A DNA stretch of 64,000 nucleotides from NCBI RefSeq assembly GCF_019317285.1, contig NZ_CP079218.1:2976001-3040000 (forward strand). The letters run 5' to 3'. Origin of the DNA: Pedobacter sp. D749 (lineage in GTDB: Bacteria; Bacteroidota; Bacteroidia; Sphingobacteriales; Sphingobacteriaceae). Shown piece by piece: positions 30,769-39,093 of this stretch (its first letter is position 1; each line of letters starts with the position of its first letter). Below the pieces are notes generated by a model. It was not told the DNA's origin, searched no databases, and saw nothing but the letters and a program-made list of their open reading frames with translations. Made by a program: the position numbers and the translations under genes.

Positions 30769-31635
30769 ATGCCTATACCCTCATTATCCGAAACAGATCT
30801 GGAAGCATACCGAAACGATCTTTCTAACCCAGAAAAATCAACGGGAGAACTCTTTATCACATTAACAGGGCTTTATCAGCGTTTTGCCGGTAATGAGCAG
30901 CTGTTGGCTAGTTTCGAGTACGCAGCTGAACTGCAAAGTCTGGAAAACAGTTACGCCTCAAAAAAAGACCATTATAATAAAGAAATTACTGAACTTAAAA
31001 GGCAGTTTAAACAATTGGATAATCGTATTGTTGCAGCAGAACAAAAGCTCCGCCATGGTATCCCCGACGATTTGATGGTAATGGATAAAATTATAGCGGA
31101 GCAAGAATCTATCGTTGAAGATCAGGAAAAGCTTAATAATGCCGAATCATCGATCATGGAGCAAATTAGAAAAATCGATATCGCACATGGAAAAGACCTT
31201 CAAAAGCTAGAGCAGCAACAAAATAATAGAAATACGCCACTTAACAGCAAGCTTTCGGCTTTAAATGAACAGATAAAACAGGCTGAAAAAAGCATTACGC
31301 TGAAAGCAAGTGCCATATCAATTGTTGCCATTATCGGCATTCCATTAATAATAGATATTGTCTTTGTATCATTAGGATTGCCGCCTTTGAGCAAAAATAC
31401 CAATAACCTGATCTTCACGCATTATATCTTTTTGATCACACTGATCCTGGTTGAATTGTTTCTCGCAGAAAAGATCAGAAGCAGGATTTCACGCACGTTG
31501 TCTATCTCTTATCTTCAAGATTCATTAAGTACGCTTCAAAATTTGCTTTTAACCAACAAAAAACAGATTTCCAAAGTAGAATCTGATCATAACAGCTCTA
31601 TATCAGCGTTTGTAAAACAAAATTACACTGCCTAG
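30769..31635 (+). CDS. Coiled-coil membrane protein, hypothetical
   Basis: A 288-aa protein. Residues about 55-175 are a long charged coiled coil (QSLENSYASKKDHYNKEITE, LKRQFKQLDNRIVAAEQKLR, DLQKLEQQQNN). Two membrane helices follow at about 183-205 (AISIVAIIGIPLIIDIVFVS) and 218-236 (FTHYIFLITLILVELFLAEK). A short helical tail ends the protein (about 240-288). The N-terminus is cytoplasmic by prediction, without signal peptide. No family is recognised. The layout suggests a scaffold or a membrane-bound oligomer. It has no operon partner. Confidence 0.7.
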   Translation: MPIPSLSETDLEAYRNDLSNPEKSTGELFITLTGLYQRFAGNEQLLASFEYAAELQSLENSYASKKDHYNKEITELKRQFKQLDNRIVAAEQKLRHGIPDDLMVMDKIIAEQESIVEDQEKLNNAESSIMEQIRKIDIAHGKDLQKLEQQQNNRNTPLNSKLSALNEQIKQAEKSITLKASAISIVAIIGIPLIIDIVFVSLGLPPLSKNTNNLIFTHYIFLITLILVELFLAEKIRSRISRTLSISYLQDSLSTLQNLLLTNKKQISKVESDHNSSISAFVKQNYTA

Positions 31636-31729
31636 GAACTGACTGATTTATCTGGATAAACAAATAGGGATTAAAGACCTTTACTTCCAGTCTCTAACCC
31701 CTATTATTAAGTATTATCTGATATTTAGT

Positions 31730-32773
31730 CTACAACGTAGCCATATCAATTACGAAACGATAGCGTACATCACCTTTTTGCATTCTATCGTAGGCAGTTT
31801 GAATATCTTTCATATCGATCATTTCAATATCCGATACGATGTTGTTCTCCGCACAGAAATCTAACATTTCCTGAGTTTCAGCAATACCGCCAATACCTGA
31901 TCCTGCCAGACTTTTTCTACCACCCAATAGGCTGAAAGCTGCAATTTCTGCTGGTTTAGGTGGAACGCCTACACAAATATGTACACCATTTGTTCTCAGT
32001 AAAGAAAGGTACATGTTAAAATCATGTTCTGCAGATACCGTATCCAATATAAAATCGAATGTACCCTTTGCTGCCTTAACCTGCGCCGGATCGGTAGTTA
32101 CCACAAAATGATGGGCACCTAACTTTTTAGCATCCTCTTCTTTCTTTGGTGAAGTACTTAATACAGTTACCTCAGCGCCAAAAGCTACACCAAATTTCAC
32201 CGCCATATGGCCCAAACCACCTAAACCAAGTACAGCCAGTTTATGACCTTTCCCTACTTTCCAGTGTTTTAATGGAGAGTAAGTGGTAATACCTGCACAT
32301 AAAAGTGGTGCTACAGCAGCAAGGTTTAATTTGTCTGATACATGAAGTACAAATTCTTCTCTTACTACAATCGTATCAGAATACCCACCATAAGTTGGCG
32401 TTTTACCATCTCTTTCCAAACCATTGTATGCTTGGGTGTTTCCTTCTAAACAATATTGTTCTAAATCTTGCTTACAGTTTTCGCAAACCTGACAAGAATC
32501 TACCATACATCCTGTACCGGCAAGATCGCCCACCTTAAATTTCTTCACGTGATCTCCAACCTTTACCACCCTGCCTACAATTTCGTGACCAGGAACCATT
32601 GGGAATATTCCCGGGAACCAATCGTTTTTAATCTGGTGCAGATCTGAGTGACAAACCCCGCAGAAAAGTATTTCGAACTGAACATCATGAGGCCCTACTT
32701 CCCGGCGCTCAAAATTCCAGGGTGCGAGATCAGTTTCGGCATTTTGTGCCGCATATCCTTTTGTTGCTATCAT
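31730..32773 (-). CDS. Zinc-dependent NAD(P) alcohol dehydrogenase (YahK/cinnamyl-alcohol type)
   Basis: A 347-aa cytoplasmic MDR enzyme that reduces aldehydes or oxidises alcohols. The catalytic zinc region is LFCGVCHSDLHQIKNDWFPG and PGHEIVGRVVKVG. The structural zinc is bound by four cysteines in CQVCENCKQDLEQYC. The coenzyme loop is VLGLGGLGHMAVKFG (Rossmann). Overall sequence resembles E. coli YahK and other broad aldehyde reductases with NADPH preference. A -7 box precedes it at 32799-32806. The upstream gene on the same strand is nudK, 97 bases away. Confidence 0.93.
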   Translation of the reverse strand: MIATKGYAAQNAETDLAPWNFERREVGPHDVQFEILFCGVCHSDLHQIKNDWFPGIFPMVPGHEIVGRVVKVGDHVKKFKVGDLAGTGCMVDSCQVCENCKQDLEQYCLEGNTQAYNGLERDGKTPTYGGYSDTIVVREEFVLHVSDKLNLAAVAPLLCAGITTYSPLKHWKVGKGHKLAVLGLGGLGHMAVKFGVAFGAEVTVLSTSPKKEEDAKKLGAHHFVVTTDPAQVKAAKGTFDFILDTVSAEHDFNMYLSLLRTNGVHICVGVPPKPAEIAAFSLLGGRKSLAGSGIGGIAETQEMLDFCAENNIVSDIEMIDMKDIQTAYDRMQKGDVRYRFVIDMATL

Positions 32774-32798
32774 AAAAATTTAAATTAATTAGACATAA

Positions 32799-32806
32799 CA
32801 AATGTA
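32799..32806 (-). promoter_or_regulatory. Putative -7 box of the alcohol dehydrogenase gene
   Basis: The minus strand reads TACATTTG (TAnnTTTG), predicting a transcript start near 32794 and a leader of about 20 nt. Confidence 0.5.
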
Positions 32807-32870
32807 AACAGCAGTTTGTTATGAACAGTTATACAATTCAAATAAATCATTGCAAAATTCAAACAATACA

Positions 32871-33449
32871 TTATCCCATCAATTCATTTAATTGAGCATA
32901 TTGAAGGAGCATAATCGTCTTACCATCCTTTATCTCACCAGATTTCATCATTTCAAGCGCCTTTTCAAAGGGTATTTCTAAAACCTCTATATCTTCATTT
33001 TCTTCCTGCAGTCCTCCTCCATCGTGCAATTTCATCTCGTTTGAATATGCTGCAACAAAAAAGTACAATAGTTCGGTAACAGAGCCAGGCGACATGTAGG
33101 CTTCGAAAACTTTTTCTACTTTATCGATCCTAAATCCGGTTTCTTCTTCCGTTTCCCGTTTGATACAATCTTCCGCATTATCCTGATCTAATAGTCCGGC
33201 ACAGCACTCAATAAGGTAACCGGTATAATTACCATTAATAAATGTGGGCATCCTAAACTGACGGGTAAGTACAACCGTTTTCGTTTCTTTATTATACAAT
33301 AAGATTGTGGCGCCGTTTCCCCTATCATAAGTTTCACGTTCTAAAACAGATTTAGCACCATCCACCCCAGTCATCTCAAAAGTTACTTTTTTGAGTGTGT
33401 ACCAATTATCGGATAATATTTGGGTCTTGAGGATATTTATATTTTTCAT
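32871..33449 (-). CDS. nudK: NudK-family GDP-mannose pyrophosphatase (NUDIX)
   Basis: A 192-aa NUDIX enzyme of the ADP-ribose/GDP-mannose pyrophosphatase group. The opening (KTQILSDNWYTLKKVTFE) and IECCAGLLDQDNAEDCIKRE followed by TEEETGF form the NUDIX box with the E-rich helix. YMSPGSVTELLYFFVAAYS is the additional motif typical of NudK/NudF dimers. It likely hydrolyses GDP-mannose or ADP-sugars, recycling nucleotide sugars. It is divergent from a DeoR-type regulator, which may control it. Confidence 0.88.
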   Translation of the reverse strand: MKNINILKTQILSDNWYTLKKVTFEMTGVDGAKSVLERETYDRGNGATILLYNKETKTVVLTRQFRMPTFINGNYTGYLIECCAGLLDQDNAEDCIKRETEEETGFRIDKVEKVFEAYMSPGSVTELLYFFVAAYSNEMKLHDGGGLQEENEDIEVLEIPFEKALEMMKSGEIKDGKTIMLLQYAQLNELMG

Positions 33450-33500
33450 GATTATTTTTGATTGATTATGATTAAATTTGATCGAATTAAATCATTATAT

Positions 33501-34253
33501 ATGACATTTCAAAAAAGGGCGCATAAAATTCTTGAACTTTTAGAAGCGTTTGGCGAAGTCGAGATCCGGCAGTTAAGCACTAAAATTGGCGTTTCTGAAG
33601 TTACCGTAAGAAGAGACCTGACCACTATGGCCGCCAATGGGCTCCTCTACCGTACACATGGTGGTGCCATGAAAATAAGTGAAGTAATTAAGCCGGTTTC
33701 ATTTGCAAATAAAGCGGCAGTAAATTTAAAGGCAAAAGATGCGATTTGCAAAAGGGCTGCAGCAGACATTATGGATAGCGATGTTATATTTATCGACTGC
33801 GGAAGCACGGCCTTTAGATTATGCCAGTTTATCAAAAACAAAAAAATAAAGATAATTACCAATTCGCTACCGGTAGTAAATGAGTTGCAGCACAGCGCGG
33901 TAACCGTAAACCTTATTGGAGGTGAGGTTGATGCAGCAAGACAAGCCGTTCATGGAACTATGGCACAGGAACATATTGCCAGATACCATGCTTCTAAAGC
34001 CTTTTTAGGTATAGATGGGATCACTGCTGAAGGATTGTATGCAGGTAGTGAGCAAGAAGCTTCGAATACTTTGGCTATGGCATCGCAAAGCGATTGTGTT
34101 TATATGCTTTGTGATGCCAGCAAAATAGGAAAAACATCGTATTTAAAATTTAATGATTTATCGCTAGTAAATATTTTAATTACCGACTACAATGGACCTG
34201 AAGTAAACGAATTCGGGGTTAAAGGGATATCAGTATTTTCGGTAACCGCTTAG
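33501..34253 (+). CDS. DeoR/GlpR-family transcriptional regulator
   Basis: A 250-aa repressor. The N-terminal winged HTH is FQKRAHKILELLEAFGEVEI, RQLSTKIGVSEVTVRRDLTT, with the family signature around VRRDL. The C-terminal sensor domain (about 75-240) resembles phosphosugar isomerases (IFIDCGSTAFRLCQFI, KIITNSLPVVNEL, LIGGEVDAARQAVHG, FLGIDGITAEGLY). These regulators respond to phosphorylated sugars. I use the ATG at 33501 (MTFQKRAHK), which gives the standard length; an in-frame start 39 bases earlier is possible. No transporter or catabolic operon is adjacent, so its target could be nudK or itself. Confidence 0.9.
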   Translation: MTFQKRAHKILELLEAFGEVEIRQLSTKIGVSEVTVRRDLTTMAANGLLYRTHGGAMKISEVIKPVSFANKAAVNLKAKDAICKRAAADIMDSDVIFIDCGSTAFRLCQFIKNKKIKIITNSLPVVNELQHSAVTVNLIGGEVDAARQAVHGTMAQEHIARYHASKAFLGIDGITAEGLYAGSEQEASNTLAMASQSDCVYMLCDASKIGKTSYLKFNDLSLVNILITDYNGPEVNEFGVKGISVFSVTA

Positions 34254-34261
34254 GAATTTAA

Positions 34262-34438
34262 TTAGGAGAATATTCCGTGCGTAATTTCTTCAACAGCATC
34301 ATCAGCATAAAAAAAGATGGTAAGGAAAGTTGGAGCTTGCGTAATTGCTAAAATATCTTCGCGTTTAATGTGGTTTTCGTTAATAAAACGGGTAAGGCGC
34401 TCGTGCGAGGAGAAATAATCGGATTTTAAAACTATCAT
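34262..34438 (-). CDS. Small hypothetical protein, 58 aa
   Basis: The frame MIVLKSDYFSSHERLTRFIN... encodes a small soluble protein that could adopt an alpha-beta fold (ITQAPTFLTIFFYADDAVEE). The frame is open to 34492 in the same register, but MIVLKSDYF is a more natural start. It is convergent with the DeoR gene, with eight bases between stops. I do not recognise a family. Similar small proteins without known role are frequent in Sphingobacteriaceae, by memory only. Confidence 0.5.
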   Translation of the reverse strand: MIVLKSDYFSSHERLTRFINENHIKREDILAITQAPTFLTIFFYADDAVEEITHGIFS

Positions 34439-34712
34439 AAATAGGATATATAAATTAGGACGGCCAACTTTATCAATTGTTACACGCCACACAGCTTTAA
34501 ACTAATCATAACTTATTTATAGTCTATTTTAAAACCTCCCTATTCTTTATCGTACTGATTTACAGGAAGTGGCAATAAATAGCTTTTACCATCCATCAAA
34601 ATTTCCAATATTTGTAGCATTAGGAAGTCGTTGTTAATTCAAATCCAGATATTCTTCCCTCACTAAAAACAAAGTGACTTAATAAACGTTATGACAAACA
34701 CAAATAAATCTG

Positions 34713-34720
34713 TAATTTTG
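34713..34720 (+). promoter_or_regulatory. -7 box of pyrE, predicted leaderless
   Basis: TAATTTTG (TAnnTTTG) ends four bases before the pyrE ATG at 34725, so transcription should start at or beside the A of the start codon. Confidence 0.5.
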
Positions 34721-34724
34721 AGCC

Positions 34725-35390
34725 ATGTATAATAAAAGTGATATTGAATTAAAGGTAGCGGAATTTTTATTACAGATAAAAGCAATCAAATTACAACCAA
34801 ATAATCCTTTTACCTGGGCATCTGGTTGGAAATCGCCGATTTATTGCGACAACAGAATTACCCTTTCCCACCCTCAGGTTAGAACTTACATCCGTCAGAA
34901 ACTTGCTCAGGCCATACAAGAAGAATTTGGTTCGGTAGATGTTATTGCAGGTGTTGCAACAGCTGGAATTCCTCAAGGCGTTTTAGTGGCTCAAGAGCTG
35001 GGTTTACCATTTATCTATGTAAGAGCAAAAGCTAAAGAACATGGTACCGGAAGTTTAATTGAAGGAGAAGTGGTAGAAGGCCAACGGGTGGTGGTGATCG
35101 AAGATTTAATTTCAACCGGAAAAAGTAGTTTACAGGCTGTTGAAGCACTGAGAGCTGCAGGTTTATCGGTTGCTGGTTTAGCGGCAATTTTCACTTATGG
35201 TTTCGAAAAAGCAGATGAAAATTTCGCAGCAGCAAAATGTCGTTACCTCACCTTATCAAGCTATGGCGCTTTAATCGATTATGCTGCAGAACACAGCATT
35301 ATTGCCAAGAGTGATATGGAATTATTAGGCAAATGGCGCTTAAATCCTTCAGAATGGGGACAAGGCCGAATTTTGAGTTCAGAGTCTTAA
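34725..35390 (+). CDS. pyrE: Orotate phosphoribosyltransferase
   Basis: A 221-aa cytoplasmic enzyme that converts orotate and PRPP to orotidine 5'-phosphate, the fifth step of pyrimidine synthesis. The PRPP-binding motif is RVVVIEDLISTGKSSLQAVE (VIEDLxSTGxS), and the orotate-site loop AKEHGTGSLIEGEV follows FIYVRAK. WASGWKSPIYCDNRITLSHP is the N-terminal family signature. It is followed after 34 bases by an SRPBCC gene, with which it probably forms an operon ended by the terminator at 35851. Confidence 0.95.
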   Translation: MYNKSDIELKVAEFLLQIKAIKLQPNNPFTWASGWKSPIYCDNRITLSHPQVRTYIRQKLAQAIQEEFGSVDVIAGVATAGIPQGVLVAQELGLPFIYVRAKAKEHGTGSLIEGEVVEGQRVVVIEDLISTGKSSLQAVEALRAAGLSVAGLAAIFTYGFEKADENFAAAKCRYLTLSSYGALIDYAAEHSIIAKSDMELLGKWRLNPSEWGQGRILSSES

Positions 35391-35424
35391 GTTTGGAGCA
35401 AAAACAAATCTATACAAATATATA

Positions 35425-35823
35425 ATGACTGTTATCGAAAGCACAGTAGAAGTTAATAAACCAACTGCTGAGGTTTATACTTTTCTATCCAATATGAACA
35501 ATCATCAGCAATTAATGCCAGAAAACATTTACAACTGGGAATCTACTGAGGATGATGCACGGTTTACCATCCAGAATATGGCAAAATTGGCCATCAAAAT
35601 TTCGAGCCGTATCGAAAACCAGGAAATAATAGCAATTCCGAGTGAAAAAGCACCTTTTGATGTAGAATTAAAGTGGACTGTAGCAGATAACGGAAACGGA
35701 ACAACGACGGCTAAACACATTATCTCAGCAGACTTGAACATGATGATGAAAATGTTGGCATCTGGCCCACTACAAAAACTGGCCGATCACCAAACGGAAA
35801 AACTGAAAGAGATATTAGGTTAG
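35425..35823 (+). CDS. SRPBCC-family protein
   Basis: A 132-aa soluble protein of the helix-grip (START-like) fold: an initial strand-helix IESTVEVNKPTAEVYTFLSN and the long C-terminal helix (MMMKMLASGPLQKLADHQTE). Such proteins bind hydrophobic ligands in an inner cavity; no ligand can be named here. It sits 34 bases behind pyrE, a linkage I recall from other Bacteroidota, and is followed by a strong terminator. Confidence 0.85.
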   Translation: MTVIESTVEVNKPTAEVYTFLSNMNNHQQLMPENIYNWESTEDDARFTIQNMAKLAIKISSRIENQEIIAIPSEKAPFDVELKWTVADNGNGTTTAKHIISADLNMMMKMLASGPLQKLADHQTEKLKEILG

Positions 35824-35850
35824 AAATTGACTACACATATAATGTGATTA

Positions 35851-35892
35851 CGCATAAAAAAAGACGAATTAAACTTCGTCTTTTTTTATGCG
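35851..35892 (+). terminator. Strong intrinsic terminator after pyrE-SRPBCC
   Basis: CGCATAAAAAAAGACGAA (35851-35868) and TTCGTCTTTTTTTATGCG (35875-35892) form an 18-bp perfect stem with a 6-base loop. Runs of A and T within the arms let it work in both directions. Confidence 0.9.
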
Positions 35893-35962
35893 TAAAATTT
35901 CCATTGCGTTCTCTTATCAGTACATTATTTTAATACCTTAGTTTTTGAATAACCATTTAACT

Positions 35963-38638
35963 ATGAACCTCAAATTTCTTCAGGTAACTGCTTTATTTTT
36001 TGCGCTTGCTCCCACTTCCAAAACATTTGCTCAATCGCTTACCAATTTAAAAACCGAATATTTGGTTAATCCGATCGGCTTAGATAATCCAAATCCACGT
36101 TTTACATGGCAAATGAACGATGCCAGCCAGGGAGCCAAACAAACAGCCTACCGCATTCTTTTAGATACCGATTCGGCCACGCTTGTTAATGCCACGGCAA
36201 AACTTTGGAATACAGGCTGGGTTAAATCAGATGATAATCTGGTTATTTATTCGGGTCAGTCACTAAAACCTTTTACTAAATATTATTGGAAGATTGATAT
36301 TGCAGATGGAAGTCAAAGAAAATCAAACAAAGTATATATAGCCAGTTTTGAAACGGGAATGATGAAAATGGAAAACTGGCGTGGCGCGTGGATTTCGGAT
36401 AACGAAAATACAAAACTTAAGCCTGCACCCTATTTCCGGAATACCTTTACCACAATTAAAAAAATCAAGTCAGCCAGAGCCTACATTGCTGCTGCGGGCT
36501 TATATGAGCTTTCTATAAACGGCAAAAAAATAGGCAATCACCGTATGGACCCCATGTATACCCGTTTTGATAGGCGTACATTATATGTTACCTACGATGT
36601 AACGAACGCCATTAGCAAAGGCAAAAATGCTATTGGCATCCTGCTGGGCAATGGATGGTACAATCACCAGTCGACTGCAGTGTGGGATTTCGACCGCGCC
36701 CCCTGGCGCAACAGGCCAGCTTTTTGTCTTGATGTACGCATTACTTACGAAGATGGCACAACAGAAATCATTAAATCGGGTAAAGAATGGAAAACAACTT
36801 TAAGTCCGATTATTTTTAATAGTATTTATACCGCCGAGCATTACGACGCGCGTTTAGAAAAACCAGGATGGAACACCGCCGATTTTGATGATACAGATTG
36901 GAAAAATGTGATCTATCGCTCAGCACCATCTAAAAACGTTGTTGCACAGGCCATGCACCCTATCCGCAATGTTGAAGAAATAGCCAGCAAAAGTCTAAGA
37001 AAGTTTAATGATACCACTTATCTGTTCGATCTGGGGAGGAATATTTCTGGCGTAAGTAAAATAACCGTAAGCGGTGCGGCAGGGACTGTTATAAAATTAA
37101 AACATGGGGAACGTTTATATGCCAACGGACATGTAGATATTTCCAATATTGATGCGCATTACCGTCCGACTGATAATACTGATCCCTTCCAAACGGATAT
37201 CCTGATTTTAAATGGAAATGGTACACAAAGTTTTATGCCGCATTTTAACTATAAGGGTTTTCAATATGTAGAAGTAAGCAGCTCTGCTCCAATTGAATTG
37301 AAAAAAGAAAATCTCACAGGTTATTTTATGCACAGTGATGTACCGGTTGTTGGTGATGTTAAATCTTCAGAACCAATCATTAATAAAATATATTACGCTA
37401 CCAACAATTCTTATCTATCAAATCTTTTTGGCTATCCCACAGATTGTCCGCAGAGAGAAAAAAACGGCTGGACGGGCGATGCCCAGATTGCGATAGAAAC
37501 TGGTCTTTATGGTTTTGACGGCATTACCATTTACGAAAAATGGCTTGCCGATCACAGGGATGAACAACAACCAAATGGCGTTTTACCGTCCATAATCCCT
37601 ACTGATGGCTGGGGTTATGAATGGGGCAACGGACCAGACTGGACAAGTACAATTGCCATTATTCCATGGAATGTTTACCTTTTTTATGGTGATAAAAAAC
37701 TACTTGCCGATTGTTACGAAAATATCAGAAAATACGTGAACCATATTGACGAAACCTACCCAACAGGTTTAACCACCTGGGGCTTGGGCGATTGGATACC
37801 GGTTAAATCTAAATCCCCAGTAGAACTGACTTCAACCTGTTATTATTATGCAGATGTAGTGATTTTGGCTAAAACTGCCAAAATTTTAGGCAAAAATGAT
37901 GATCACGTTAAATATACAGCACTTGCAAAAAAAATAAAAGATGCTTTTAATGCAAAATACCTGAATAAAGAAAAAGGAATTTACAACACGGGTATCCAAA
38001 CCGAAATGAGTGTTCCGTTATATTGGAAAATTGTTCCCGAAGAATCTGTTGCTTTGGTTGCCGAAAATTTAGCCAAGCGTGTAGAAGCTGACGGTTTCCA
38101 CCTGGATGTTGGATTATTGGGTACCAAAGCCATTTTAAATGCGCTAAGCGAAAATGGCTACAGCGATATTGCCTATAAAGTTGCCGCTCAAAAAACCTAT
38201 CCAAGCTGGGGTTGGTGGATGGAAAATGGAGCCACCACTTTATATGAGAACTGGCCCATAGATGCAAAATCAGACATTTCAATGAACCACATTATGTTTG
38301 GAGAAATTGGTGCCTGGTTATACAAATCACCAGGCGGCATTAAGCCTGATGAAAAACAGCCTGGCTTTAAACATGTAATACTGGATCCTCATGTGGTGGA
38401 AGGCTTGAATTCTTTTGAGGCTAGTCATGTTGGTCCTTATGGGAAGATTATAAGCGCCTGGAAAAGAACGAAGGATGGAATTAGATATGATATCACCATT
38501 CCGGCCAACTCTACTGCAACCATTAACGTACCGCTTACGCGTGGCATGGATATTTATGTAAATGGTAAGATAAACAACATTGGAAAAATAGATTTAGCCG
38601 CTGGTAAATATATCATTGAGAACAAAGCCAAGCATTAA
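35963..38638 (+). CDS. Secreted GH78 alpha-L-rhamnosidase
   Basis: An 891-aa exported enzyme with signal peptide MNLKFLQVTALFFALAPTSK, ending about residue 23. The Bac_rhamnosid N-terminal region (NLKTEYLVNPIGLDNPNPRF, LWNTGWVKSDD) is followed by a carbohydrate-binding-like module with YIAAAGLYELSINGKKIG, then the (alpha/alpha)6 catalytic domain from about residue 480. This has the GH78 signature GYPTDCPQREKNGWTGDAQ and the acidic catalytic region with DWIPVKSK and WWMENGATTLYENW. It cleaves terminal alpha-L-rhamnose from plant or bacterial glycans. Unusually for Bacteroidota it is not next to susC/susD genes, so it is a lone enzyme. An upstream in-frame TTG (35945) was not chosen. Confidence 0.93.
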   Translation: MNLKFLQVTALFFALAPTSKTFAQSLTNLKTEYLVNPIGLDNPNPRFTWQMNDASQGAKQTAYRILLDTDSATLVNATAKLWNTGWVKSDDNLVIYSGQSLKPFTKYYWKIDIADGSQRKSNKVYIASFETGMMKMENWRGAWISDNENTKLKPAPYFRNTFTTIKKIKSARAYIAAAGLYELSINGKKIGNHRMDPMYTRFDRRTLYVTYDVTNAISKGKNAIGILLGNGWYNHQSTAVWDFDRAPWRNRPAFCLDVRITYEDGTTEIIKSGKEWKTTLSPIIFNSIYTAEHYDARLEKPGWNTADFDDTDWKNVIYRSAPSKNVVAQAMHPIRNVEEIASKSLRKFNDTTYLFDLGRNISGVSKITVSGAAGTVIKLKHGERLYANGHVDISNIDAHYRPTDNTDPFQTDILILNGNGTQSFMPHFNYKGFQYVEVSSSAPIELKKENLTGYFMHSDVPVVGDVKSSEPIINKIYYATNNSYLSNLFGYPTDCPQREKNGWTGDAQIAIETGLYGFDGITIYEKWLADHRDEQQPNGVLPSIIPTDGWGYEWGNGPDWTSTIAIIPWNVYLFYGDKKLLADCYENIRKYVNHIDETYPTGLTTWGLGDWIPVKSKSPVELTSTCYYYADVVILAKTAKILGKNDDHVKYTALAKKIKDAFNAKYLNKEKGIYNTGIQTEMSVPLYWKIVPEESVALVAENLAKRVEADGFHLDVGLLGTKAILNALSENGYSDIAYKVAAQKTYPSWGWWMENGATTLYENWPIDAKSDISMNHIMFGEIGAWLYKSPGGIKPDEKQPGFKHVILDPHVVEGLNSFEASHVGPYGKIISAWKRTKDGIRYDITIPANSTATINVPLTRGMDIYVNGKINNIGKIDLAAGKYIIENKAKH

Positions 38639-39093
38639 CCTGGTTTAGGCCAAGAATAAAATCATTGCATCAACATTAAAATCTTTAACGAAGAGCCTGT
38701 TTAAAAATTAAATAAATTTATTTCGTATGTGAGCCTGAGCGTAGTTGGTAACCATTTCAACGCATTAATAAAACACTTCGACTACGCTACTATAGACAGA
38801 ATCCATTAGCACGGTCGTCATTCCCACGCATGCGGGAATCTTAAAGCGCTTGCATTACGATTATTCATTATTTTTTTGTTTTTTATCGGCATTCATAAGC
38901 ACTAGGTGGTTCCCAATCGAGTTGGGAATGACGATCTCGCGCAGCCTACTATTTTGCCAAAAAGATTTGTCTTTTATATTGATTTTATGAAATAATTATC
39001 CCTCAGTGTGACAGCAAAAGGCCATTTATGTTTGTTATAAAAATTTAAACAGGCGCTAAGAATTGTAATTATTGAATATCTTGTGAAATAATT
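38639..39093. other. Intergenic region with two dispersed repeats
   Basis: No gene is seen in these 455 bases. A GAGCCTGAGCGTAGTTGG...CTTCGACTACGCT inverted repeat spans about 38731-38790. A larger repeat spans about 38817-38935, beginning CGTCATTCCCACGCATGCGG and ending AGTTGGGAATGACGA. Related copies lie at 12908-12957 and 50881-50951. The last 90 bases before the rhomboid gene have no clear promoter. Confidence 0.6.
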
